Of a stretch of DNA of 13,664 nucleotides, positions 1 through 6,747 are shown piece by piece. The position numbers were made by a program, and so were the translations under genes. This DNA is from Clostridia bacterium. GTDB lineage: Bacteria > Bacillota > Clostridia > Christensenellales > Aristaeellaceae. The stretch covers positions 1-13,664 of the forward strand of contig JAEDIV010000067.1 of the NCBI GenBank assembly GCA_016296675.1. Direction: 5' to 3'. Below the pieces are notes generated by a model. That model ran no database searches. It was given only the letters and a program-made list of their open reading frames with translations, and was not told the origin of the DNA. Each line of letters opens with the position of its first letter. Within the stretch, counting starts at the first letter, position 1.

Positions 1-19
1 TTCAGGGGATCGGCCCTTC

Positions 20-46
20 CCATCAAAAAAGGTACTTTTTTGATGG
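20..46. repeat. Perfect inverted repeat (A/T-tract hairpin)
   Basis: Arms CCATCAAAAAA (20-30) and TTTTTTGATGG (36-46) are perfect reverse complements around the 5-base loop GGTAC, whose outer G and C can also pair. The T tract is inside the stem, so the element reads similarly on both strands. It lies beyond the 3' end of argH and next to the terminator at 53-91, so it may add to transcription termination or mRNA 3'-end protection on either strand. The role is inferred; the repeat is directly visible. Confidence 0.6.
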
Positions 47-52
47 CTTGAA

Positions 53-91
53 CGGCATAGCCGGTATTGCTACCGACTATGCCGATTTTTT
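53..91 (+). terminator. Rho-independent terminator for a gene left of the window
   Basis: CGGCATAG (53-60) pairs with CTATGCCG (77-84). After one C/A mismatch, CGGTA (62-66) pairs with TACCG (71-75), leaving the loop TTGC. A run of six T follows (86-91). This is the classic plus-strand terminator form, so a plus-strand gene should end just left of the window, convergent with argH. On the minus strand the stem is followed by only two T, so it is a weaker terminator for argGH. Confidence 0.7.
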
Positions 92-92
92 C

Positions 93-110
93 AAGGGAAG
101 AAAATCCCTT
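93..110. repeat. Small hairpin downstream of argH
   Basis: AAGGGA (93-98) and TCCCTT (105-110) form a 6-base-pair stem with the loop AGAAAA. It follows the T tract of the preceding terminator. On the minus strand it is followed directly by a run of A rather than T, so it is not a good terminator for argH by itself. The stem is short and may be coincidental. Confidence 0.3.
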
Positions 111-141
111 TGGAGCCCCTTCTTTTGGCGGATTTTTTTGC

Positions 142-1518
142 TTATTTTATGGCTTCTTTTACGAAGGCAATTTGTTTTTCCACCTGCTCGGGGGCGGTTG
201 CGCCCAAGCATGCGCGGCGTTTTACACAGGCTTCGAGATTGATCGCCTCGTAGACGTCGGTATCGAAAAGATCGGAAAACTCTCTGTATTCCTCAAGCGT
301 CGCCGTTTCAAGCGTCTTGCCTTTTTCGATGCACTTCGCAACCATCGCGCCTACAGCTTTGTAGGCGCTTCGGAAGGGAAGGCCCTTTCCAACCAGATAG
401 TCGGCGCAGTCGGTGGCGTTGATAAAGCCCTTGGCGGCGGCTAAGCGCATGTTTTCAGTATGCACGCGCATGGTTTCAAGCATCGGGGAGAAGACGGTCA
501 GAGCCATGATGACGGTGTCAAAGGAATCGAAGATGGCTTCCTTGTCCTCCTGCATGTCCTTGTTGTAGGCAAGGGGGAGACCTTTGAGCATCGTTAAGAG
601 GGTTACGAGATTGCCCGTCGTTCGTCCGGCTTTTCCACGCGTGAGCTCGGCGATATCCGGGTTTTTCTTCTGAGGCATGATGCTGGAGCCGGTGGAATAG
701 GCGTCGTCCAGTTCAATGAAGCGGAATTCCCATGAGCACCAGAGGATGATTTCTTCGCTGAAGCGGGAAAGGTGCGTCATGATGAGGGAAATCGCGCTTG
801 CGAGTTCCACGCAGAAATCGCGGTCGGAAACGCCGTCCAGGCTGTTTATGCAGGCGCTGTCAAAGCCCAGGGACTTTGCAGTCATTTCGCGGTCGATGGG
901 AAAGGTGGTTCCTGCGAGCGCGCCGGAGCCCAAGGGACAGACGTTCATGCGCTTTCTTGCATCCTCCAGGCGCGAAATATCGCGAAGCAGCATCATGGCA
1001 TAGGCCATTAAGTGATGGCCGAAGGTGATGGGCTGCGCCCTTTGAAGATGGGTGTAGCCGGGCATGATCGCGTCTTTATAAGCTTCTGCTTTTTGGCAGA
1101 TGACTTCGATGAGCGATTTTAAAAGCTCGATGACCTTGTCGGTTTCATCCCGGAGTGTCAGGCGGATATCCACGGCGACCTGATCATTTCGGCTTCTTGC
1201 GGTGTGCAGGCGGCGGCCGGCGTCGCCCAGACGGCGCGTAAGCTCCTGCTCAACAAAAGAATGAATGTCTTCGCAGGTCATATCGAAGGAAAGAATGCCT
1301 TCGTTCAGCTCATTTAGAATCTTTTCAAGCTCGGCGATAATCATATCGCCGTCTTCCTTTGAAATGATATGAGTAGCCGAAAGCATGGCGGCGTGCGCCA
1401 TGCTTCCGGTGATATCCTGTGCATACATCCGCTTGTCAAAGTGGATGGAAGCGTTATAGTCGTTTGCGGCGTCGCTCAAGGCTTTCGAGAAACGACCCGT
1501 CCACAGTTTATCGTTCAT
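142..1518 (-). CDS. argH: Argininosuccinate lyase
   Basis: Cytoplasmic homotetrameric enzyme that splits argininosuccinate into arginine and fumarate, the last step of arginine synthesis. The 458-residue length is normal for the family. Visible motifs are the N-terminal WTGRF (6-10), TARSRNDQ (106-113), THLQRAQP (156-163, with the conserved His157), and the fumarase/aspartase-superfamily signature GSSIMPQKKNP (277-287), whose loop carries the catalytic serine. The start ATG is only 4 bases downstream of the argG stop, with an AAGGG-type ribosome binding site inside the end of argG, so the two genes form one operon and are probably translationally coupled. No key residue is missing. Expected to be controlled with argG by arginine through ArgR. 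Confidence 0.97.
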   Translation of the reverse strand: MNDKLWTGRFSKALSDAANDYNASIHFDKRMYAQDITGSMAHAAMLSATHIISKEDGDMIIAELEKILNELNEGILSFDMTCEDIHSFVEQELTRRLGDAGRRLHTARSRNDQVAVDIRLTLRDETDKVIELLKSLIEVICQKAEAYKDAIMPGYTHLQRAQPITFGHHLMAYAMMLLRDISRLEDARKRMNVCPLGSGALAGTTFPIDREMTAKSLGFDSACINSLDGVSDRDFCVELASAISLIMTHLSRFSEEIILWCSWEFRFIELDDAYSTGSSIMPQKKNPDIAELTRGKAGRTTGNLVTLLTMLKGLPLAYNKDMQEDKEAIFDSFDTVIMALTVFSPMLETMRVHTENMRLAAAKGFINATDCADYLVGKGLPFRSAYKAVGAMVAKCIEKGKTLETATLEEYREFSDLFDTDVYEAINLEACVKRRACLGATAPEQVEKQIAFVKEAIK

Positions 1519-1522
1519 TCTA

Positions 1523-2746
1523 TTACTTGCCCTTCTTCTGCTCGATCATGGCCTTAACCTTGATCGGGAGGCCAAAGAGGTTGATGAAGCCGTTGGCGTC
1601 GGCCTGATCGTATACGTGATCCTCATCGAAGGTGGCAATTTCAGGATCATAGAGGCTGTTTACCGAAGTTACGCCGGCATTGATCATATTGCCTTTGTAG
1701 AGCTTGAGCTTGACATCGCCCGTTACGTTTTCCTGGGTCTTATCGACAAACGCGCTCAAGGACTCGCGAAGGGGCGTAAACCACTGGCCGAAGTATACAA
1801 GCTCTGCAAAGCGGTTGGCAACGAGCTGTTTATAGTGCATGGTGTCGCGGTCAAGGCAAAGGGTTTCAAGAACCTGATGCGCTCTGTACAGGATGGTTCC
1901 GCCGGGAGTCTCATAAACGCCGCGGGACTTCATGCCGACCAAGCGGTTTTCAACGAGGTCTGCAAGGCCTACGCCGTGCTTGCCGCCGAGCTCATTGAGC
2001 TTCTCAACGATCTCTACTGCGCCCATCTTTTCGCCGTTTACCGCTACCGGAACGCCCTTTTCAAAGGAAATGGTGACGTATTCGGGGGTGTCGGGCGCCA
2101 TTTCGGGAGATACGCCCATCTCGAGGAAGCCGGGCTTGTTGTACTGGGGCTCATTTGCGGGATCCTCGAGATCCATGCCCTCGTGAGAGAGGTGCCAGAG
2201 GTTCTTGTCCTTGGAATAGTTGGTTTCGCGGTTGATTTTGAGGGGGATGTTGTGCGCCTCGGCGTAATCGATTTCCTCTTCGCGGCTCTTGATTTCCCAC
2301 TCGCGCCAGGGGGCGATGATGCCCATCTGAGGAGCAAGCGCCTTGATGGTCAGTTCGAAACGAACCTGGTCGTTGCCTTTGCCGGTGCAGCCGTGGCAGA
2401 TCGCATCTGCGCCTTCCTTGAGGGCGATTTCAACGATGCGCTTGGCGATGACCGGGCGGGCGAAGGAGGTGCCGAGGAGGTAGTCGCCTTCATACTTGGC
2501 GCCGGCTTTCAGCGTGGGGAATACATATTCCTCCACGAATTCCTTCTTGAGATCTTCGATATACAGTTTGCTCGCGCCGGTCTTGAGGGCTTTTTCCTCA
2601 AGTCCGTCCAGCTCCGTGCCCTGGCCTACGTCGCCGGAAACGGCGATGATTTCGGGATTGTCGTAGTTTTCCTTGAGCCACGGGATGATAATGGAAGTAT
2701 CAAGTCCGCCGGAATAGGCCAAAACGATTTTGTTATACTTTTTCAT
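1523..2746 (-). CDS. argG: Argininosuccinate synthase
   Basis: Joins citrulline and aspartate with ATP to make argininosuccinate, in the cytoplasm. The 407-residue protein (about 400 is typical) begins MKKYNKIVLAYSGGLDTS. The ATP-pyrophosphatase P-loop YSGGLDTS is at 11-18, and the family motifs YLLGTSFARP (89-98) and HGCTGKGNDQ (118-127) follow. The ATG at 2744-2746 is chosen because GGAGGAAAG lies 9 bases upstream and the P-loop is then at the normal distance from the N terminus. The reading frame stays open for 81 more codons upstream, but that stretch contains the promoter and reads into the glutamine synthetase gene, so it is not coding. First gene of the argG-argH operon. Confidence 0.97.
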   Translation of the reverse strand: MKKYNKIVLAYSGGLDTSIIIPWLKENYDNPEIIAVSGDVGQGTELDGLEEKALKTGASKLYIEDLKKEFVEEYVFPTLKAGAKYEGDYLLGTSFARPVIAKRIVEIALKEGADAICHGCTGKGNDQVRFELTIKALAPQMGIIAPWREWEIKSREEEIDYAEAHNIPLKINRETNYSKDKNLWHLSHEGMDLEDPANEPQYNKPGFLEMGVSPEMAPDTPEYVTISFEKGVPVAVNGEKMGAVEIVEKLNELGGKHGVGLADLVENRLVGMKSRGVYETPGGTILYRAHQVLETLCLDRDTMHYKQLVANRFAELVYFGQWFTPLRESLSAFVDKTQENVTGDVKLKLYKGNMINAGVTSVNSLYDPEIATFDEDHVYDQADANGFINLFGLPIKVKAMIEQKKGK

Positions 2747-2782
2747 TATATCTTTCCTCCGTATGTTTTTTGCTGTGTTATG

Positions 2783-2796
2783 CGTATTATTATGCA
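2783..2796. promoter_or_regulatory. Candidate ARG box over the argG -10
   Basis: CGTATTATTATGCA on the plus strand matches the ArgR/AhrC core pattern TGAAT-wwww-AT[T/G]CA at 12 of 14 positions and covers the -10 hexamer. The wider stretch (2780-2799) is an imperfect palindrome. Binding of arginine-loaded ArgR here would block RNA polymerase. The matrix is recalled from E. coli and B. subtilis, so the species' own consensus may differ. Confidence 0.5.
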
Positions 2797-2817
2797 TATA
2801 AAGAAGGCATAAGTCAA
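2789..2817 (-). promoter_or_regulatory. argG promoter
   Basis: On the minus strand TTGACT (2817-2812) and CATAAT (2794-2789) are 17 bases apart, a good sigma-A promoter. The predicted transcript starts near 2782 and has a leader of about 35 bases before the argG ribosome binding site and ATG. Confidence 0.75.
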
Positions 2818-2868
2818 GTTTAATCTGCGTAAAAGAAGTGGTTAACCATGCGAATATGCATGAATGAA

Positions 2869-2882
2869 TGAATAAATATGCA
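2869..2882. promoter_or_regulatory. Candidate upstream ARG box
   Basis: TGAATAAATATGCA fits TGAAT-wwww-AT[T/G]CA at every position. It begins directly next to the glutamine synthetase stop codon and is about 86 bases upstream of the other candidate. The 9-mer AATATGCAT occurs at 2853-2861 and 2875-2883, 22 bases apart, about the spacing of paired ARG boxes. Three tandem GAAT repeats lie between them. Two distant operators are common in ArgR/AhrC control of arginine genes in Gram-positives. Confidence 0.6.
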
Positions 2883-4967
2883 TTACAATACGCTGAACAG
2901 AAGCTGTCCGTAGGACGGATAGGGCCATTTGGATTCGTCGACCAGTTTTTCCGTTTCATCCACGGTGTTTCTGAGAAGACGCATATCATTTAAAACTTCA
3001 TAGCGGTATTCCCGGGCGCTGGCGGCGGAAAAACCAAGCGCGCTTGCATGCTGCTGCGCTGCCTGCAGTAGATCGCATTTTTTGAGAATATCTTCGGCTT
3101 TTCTGCTCAATTCCGTTGCGAGGCGGATTTCCACGTCTGCGGGGATGCCGATTTCAAGCTTGACTTTTGCGCTGTCGGAAAGGGCTTTGCTTTCCCTGAT
3201 TACAACGGGCAGCACATTGCGCTTGACCATATCGAGCATAGTGAGCGCTTCGATATTCACGACCTTGGCGTAGTTTTCGAGCATGACCTCGCGGCGCGAA
3301 TGCATTTCGTTTTCGGAGAAGATGGCATGGCGGGTGAAAAGGTCTATGTTCTTCTCGCTGGTGAATTCATTGAGCGCTTCAACGGTGCTGGGAAGAATTA
3401 CGAGCCCGCGTTTTCTGGCTTCTTCCGGCCACTCGGGGGAATAGTTGTTGCCGTTAAAGATGATGCGGTCATGCCGGACGATGATTTCGCGGATCAGGCG
3501 CATGACGGTGTTTTTGAAATTGTCCTTTTCCGCCATTTCAAGCTGATCGGCAAACTGCTCCAACTGATCGGCAACGATGGTGTTGATAATGACGTTGGCG
3601 TCGGAAATGGAGAAGGAGGAGCCGACCGAACGGAACTCAAACTTGTTTCCGGTAAAGGCGAAGGGGGAAGTGCGGTTGCGGTCGGTGGTATCGCGGCGCA
3701 CGCGGGAGAGGGAATGGACGCCGCTGTTGATATAGGATTTTTCAATCTTGTCGTAGGCTTCGCCGGACTTGATGGAGGCAAGGACGCCTTCAAGCTCGTC
3801 GCCCAGGTACATGCTCATGATGGACGGCGGCGCTTCAAAACCGCCGAGACGGTGGTCGTTTCCGGCGCTGGAAACGGCGATGCGAAGAAGATCCTGATGC
3901 ATATCCACAGCTCTTACAACCGCGCAGAGAACCAGCAGGAACTGGAGATTGTCCATCGGATTGTCGCCGGGATCAAGCAGGTTTGTGCCGCTGTCGGTCA
4001 CCAGCGACCAGTTGTTGTGCTTGCCGCTTCCGTTTACGCCTTCAAAAGGTTTTTCGTGCAAAAGACACACCATGCCGTGGCGCGCAGCGACCTTTTTCAT
4101 GATTTCCATGGTCAGCTGGTTGTGGTCGACGGCGACGTTTACGGTTTCAAACACGGGCGCAAGTTCGTGCTGACCGGGCGCAACCTCGTTGTGGCGGGTC
4201 TTGGCCGGAATGCCCAGACGCCACAATTCTTCGTCAAGCTCGCGCATGAAGGCGGCGACTCTGGTTTTGAGCGCGCCGAAGAAATGATCGTCCAGCTCCT
4301 GACCCTTGCTGGGCTGGCAGCCGATCAAAGTGCGGCCGGTATAAATCAGATCCGGGCGCTTTTCATACATTTCGCGGTCGATCAGGAAATATTCCTGTTC
4401 TGCGCCGACGGTCGGCGTTACGCGCTCGCAGTCTTTTCCAAACAGGCGCACGATGCGCGCGGCCTGACTGCTGATTAATTCCATGGAACGAAGAAGCGGC
4501 GTCTTTTTGTCCAGCGCCTCACCCGTATAGGAGCAAAATGCCGTGGGAATGCACAGGGTTTTGTCCTTGATAAAAGCATAGCTTGTCGGATCCCATGCAG
4601 TGTAGCCGCGCGCTTCAAACGTTGCGCGAAGACCGCCCGAGGGGAAACTCGATGCATCGGATTCGCCCTTGATCAGCTCTTTTCCGGAAAATTCCATGAT
4701 GACCTTATCGCCTATGGGACGGATAAAGGAATCGTGTTTTTCTGCGGTGACGCCTGTCATCGGCTGAAACCAGTGCGTAAAGTGGGTAGCGCCTTTTTCG
4801 AGCGCCCAGTCCTTCATGGCATTTGCGATAATGTCCGCAATGTCACGATTGAGAGAAGCTCCTTCAGAAAGAATTCTCTTTAGTGCCCGATAGGTATCAT
4901 GGGGCAGACGCTGCTGCATTACGGAATCGCTGAATACCATGGAGCCGAATTCGGCAGGCATTGACAT
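2883..4967 (-). CDS. glnN: Glutamine synthetase, type III
   Basis: ATP-dependent condensation of glutamate and ammonia to glutamine, the main ammonia-assimilation step; cytoplasmic dodecamer. At 694 residues it has the size of GSIII (about 700), far larger than GSI or GSII. The GSIII-type N-terminal region includes HWFQPMTG (65-72). The catalytic domain has GAEQEYFLID (188-197), RHNEVAPGQHELAP (258-271), NGSGKHNNW (312-320) and GNDHRLGGFEAPP (369-381), which supply the metal, glutamate and ATP ligands. The start ATG at 4967 follows AAGGATG about 13 bases upstream; a second ATG two codons later is an alternative. It has its own consensus promoter. No clear terminator separates it from argG, so some read-through into argGH is possible. 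The symbol follows usage for GSIII. Confidence 0.95.
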   Translation of the reverse strand: MSMPAEFGSMVFSDSVMQQRLPHDTYRALKRILSEGASLNRDIADIIANAMKDWALEKGATHFTHWFQPMTGVTAEKHDSFIRPIGDKVIMEFSGKELIKGESDASSFPSGGLRATFEARGYTAWDPTSYAFIKDKTLCIPTAFCSYTGEALDKKTPLLRSMELISSQAARIVRLFGKDCERVTPTVGAEQEYFLIDREMYEKRPDLIYTGRTLIGCQPSKGQELDDHFFGALKTRVAAFMRELDEELWRLGIPAKTRHNEVAPGQHELAPVFETVNVAVDHNQLTMEIMKKVAARHGMVCLLHEKPFEGVNGSGKHNNWSLVTDSGTNLLDPGDNPMDNLQFLLVLCAVVRAVDMHQDLLRIAVSSAGNDHRLGGFEAPPSIMSMYLGDELEGVLASIKSGEAYDKIEKSYINSGVHSLSRVRRDTTDRNRTSPFAFTGNKFEFRSVGSSFSISDANVIINTIVADQLEQFADQLEMAEKDNFKNTVMRLIREIIVRHDRIIFNGNNYSPEWPEEARKRGLVILPSTVEALNEFTSEKNIDLFTRHAIFSENEMHSRREVMLENYAKVVNIEALTMLDMVKRNVLPVVIRESKALSDSAKVKLEIGIPADVEIRLATELSRKAEDILKKCDLLQAAQQHASALGFSAASAREYRYEVLNDMRLLRNTVDETEKLVDESKWPYPSYGQLLFSVL

Positions 4968-5014
4968 AGGGGTGCACGCATCCTTTCGTGTATAGATTCC
5001 ACAAATATGTTTGG

Positions 5015-5043
5015 ATTATAGAACTCGCCTATATGCATGTCAA
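5015..5043 (-). promoter_or_regulatory. Perfect consensus sigma-A promoter of glnN
   Basis: On the minus strand TTGACA (5043-5038) and TATAAT (5020-5015) are separated by exactly 17 bases, matching the consensus at all 12 hexamer positions. The -35 overlaps the stop codon of the lgt-like gene (5040-5042). Transcription should start near 5008. A near-palindrome (CAAATATGTTTG, 5002-5013, 10 of 12 symmetric) sits at the expected start site and could be an operator. Confidence 0.85.
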
Positions 5044-5786
5044 CCTCGGCGCAAGGTTTTAACAGGCACAAGAAACAGAACAAGGAGAATAAGGCTCGTC
5101 CACTGCGCGGTGGAGAGGGAAAGAAATATTCCTCTGTGCATGTCGCCGCGGAGAAACTCGAGCAGAAAGCGAACGGGGGCATACAGATATACATATCGGG
5201 AAAGCACATGTTTTCCGCCGCTTTTCACATACCGAAGCAGGAGAAAAGCGATCAGAAGCAACAACAGGCCTTCCAGAAGCTGAACAGGGAAAAGCGGGAT
5301 GTTGGCCGGAGCAGAGCTGCCTTCGGGGTAGTATACGCCCCATTTGCACTCAATGCCGTAGCAGCACCCGGCGAGAAAGCAGCCGATTCTTCCAAACGCA
5401 TGCGCAAGGGGAAGGGCCGGCAGCATGCCCGGCGCATAGTCCATCATGCGAAACCGAAGAAGGCGGGATGCAAGATATGCGCCCGGAATGCCAAAAAGAA
5501 AGCCGCCGTAATAGACGAATCCCGGAGAATATTCCTCGAAGAATGTTCCGCGCATGAGCATGGAGACAAGATCCCCGATGGAATAGCTCACAAACATATG
5601 CGTCAAAAACGCGCCTGCCAGACCAAAAGAGAGGGCAAACACGAATAAAACAAATGCGTTTTCAAGACGCAGATGCATCCGCTTTGTATTCAGCAAGCCC
5701 AAAATCAGGGCTGCTAAAACGCCGGCAGCGCACATTACGCCGTAAGATGCAAACGAAATGCCCCAAAGGGTAAAAACTGGCTTCAT
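5040..5786 (-). CDS. lgt: Prolipoprotein diacylglyceryl transferase family protein (divergent Lgt)
   Basis: Lgt moves a diacylglyceryl group from phosphatidylglycerol to the lipobox cysteine of prelipoproteins in the membrane. This 248-residue protein is almost entirely hydrophobic segments (about seven). It shows Lgt landmarks: a Y-G-x-M/L opening helix (15-30), VYYGGFLFG (91-99), HAFGRIGCFLAGCCYG (129-144), FPVQLLEG (166-173) and RFLLEFLRGD (206-215). The central motif keeps the G-R-x-G core but has C-F-x-x-G-C-C-Y-G where the classical signature has N-F-x-N-x-E, so it belongs to a divergent branch and might act on other substrates. The ATG is 3 bases after the upstream mgtC-like stop with no clear ribosome binding site of its own, suggesting coupled translation. 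Confidence 0.8.
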   Translation of the reverse strand: MKPVFTLWGISFASYGVMCAAGVLAALILGLLNTKRMHLRLENAFVLFVFALSFGLAGAFLTHMFVSYSIGDLVSMLMRGTFFEEYSPGFVYYGGFLFGIPGAYLASRLLRFRMMDYAPGMLPALPLAHAFGRIGCFLAGCCYGIECKWGVYYPEGSSAPANIPLFPVQLLEGLLLLLIAFLLLRYVKSGGKHVLSRYVYLYAPVRFLLEFLRGDMHRGIFLSLSTAQWTSLILLVLFLVPVKTLRRG

Positions 5787-5789
5787 GAT

Positions 5790-6503
5790 TTACAGATTGG
5801 TCGTGCGAACGCCCAGCACGTTCTTATGCTCGGCAAGATGCGCGACGATGTCGGTGTAGGTGGTATGGGAGGGAAGCTTTAGCTGGTATACATTTGTATA
5901 CAGGTTTTTCTCCTCCTTCACTTCCATGTGGAAGTCCAGATCCAGAATTACGACGTTATTCTTTTCAAAATATTCGTTGATGTAGTCCATGGTTTCCGTG
6001 CGGTGGACAAATTTGACCTCTACGCGTTTTTCAGTTTTGACGTGAATGAGGCGGGACAGAAGCGCGAGCACCAGCAGAACCAGAAAGCAGCTGACAAAGG
6101 CCAGAAAATAAAAACCGTAGCCCACGGCGAGACCCAAGCAGGCGGCATTCCACAGGGAAGCGGCAGTAGTGAGACCGGAAATTCTTCTATGGGAAAGCAC
6201 AATGGTACCGGCGCCCAGAAAGCCCACGCCGCTGACTACCTGTGCGGCAATCCGGCCAAGGGAGATGGTAACATGCTCGCTTGACATGGCAAGACTATCC
6301 ATGTGCATGGCGATGGTGCTTTCCAGAATCGTCATCACGCAGGCGCCGAGGCAAACGAGGATATGAGTTCTCAGACCCGCGGGGCGGTTGTGCTTTTCGC
6401 GCTCAAAGCCGATGATGCCGCCGATGATAATCGCGCTGACAATGCGAAGAAGCAAATCGAGCCATGCAATATTGGTCGAGGAAAAGCCCATCAGAAAATC
6501 CAT
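5790..6503 (-). CDS. MgtC/SapB family membrane protein
   Basis: Inner-membrane protein of the MgtC/SapB family (237 residues, normal size). Members are linked to magnesium limitation and acid or intracellular survival, but the biochemical function is not settled. The N-terminal two thirds hold four to five membrane segments, with family motifs GFEREKHNRPAGLRTH (32-47), GVGFLGAGTI (92-101) and GLTTAASLW (110-118). The last 85 residues form a soluble, ACT-like C-terminal domain. The start is supported by TAGGAGG 9 bases upstream. First gene of a two-gene operon with the lgt-like gene, with its own promoter. Confidence 0.92.
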   Translation of the reverse strand: MDFLMGFSSTNIAWLDLLLRIVSAIIIGGIIGFEREKHNRPAGLRTHILVCLGACVMTILESTIAMHMDSLAMSSEHVTISLGRIAAQVVSGVGFLGAGTIVLSHRRISGLTTAASLWNAACLGLAVGYGFYFLAFVSCFLVLLVLALLSRLIHVKTEKRVEVKFVHRTETMDYINEYFEKNNVVILDLDFHMEVKEEKNLYTNVYQLKLPSHTTYTDIVAHLAEHKNVLGVRTTNL

Positions 6504-6539
6504 TTACGTCTGCCTCCTATAAATTATTGATAATAAATC

Positions 6540-6568
6540 ATCGTACCATTTTTTCAGTGAAAAGTCAA
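6540..6568 (-). promoter_or_regulatory. Promoter of the mgtC-lgt operon
   Basis: On the minus strand TTGACT (6568-6563) and TACGAT (6545-6540) have a 17-base spacer, and TGG directly before the -10 forms an extended -10. The expected start is about 30 bases before the mgtC-like ATG. The rest of the 244-base divergent region (6504-6747) holds the MATE promoter. A weaker plus-strand TTGAAA/TATATA pair (6595-6622) is also present. Confidence 0.65.
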
Positions 6569-6681
6569 TAAATACGCACGTGCCCCTTCTCTTTTTGAAA
6601 GATAACGATTCTATTATATATAGGGAAGATTAACATGTTCATGATATGCTGATCGGGAATGTGAAAGTTTGGAAAAGCACA

Positions 6682-6709
6682 TTGAATCGCAACATAATTA
6701 TGCTATAAT
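6682..6709 (+). promoter_or_regulatory. Promoter of the MATE transporter gene
   Basis: TTGAAT (6682-6687) and TATAAT (6704-6709) with a 16-base spacer; TGC in front of the -10 makes it an extended -10 promoter. Predicted start near 6716, with a leader of about 30 bases. No obvious operator palindrome was seen. Confidence 0.75.
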
Positions 6710-6747
6710 CATCGGGATTTGTGTTCTCATCGGAAGGAGTATGGTAC

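Noticed and set aside
1616..2812. Long open frame on the plus strand opposite argG (398 codons)
   Set aside because: It is the antisense shadow of a well-supported argG, has no family-like sequence and would end in the argG promoter region.
3300..4478. Long open frame on the plus strand opposite glnN (392 codons)
   Set aside because: Antisense shadow of the glutamine synthetase; no ribosome binding site or recognisable domain.
5037..5648. Open frame opposite the lgt-like gene (203 codons)
   Set aside because: Very basic, low-complexity translation produced by reading the complement of a hydrophobic membrane protein.
6595..6622. Second possible plus-strand promoter (TTGAAA, 16 bases, TATATA) in the mgtC/MATE intergenic region
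   Set aside because: In an AT-rich stretch where such matches are common; the promoter at 6682-6709 is better and closer to the MATE gene.
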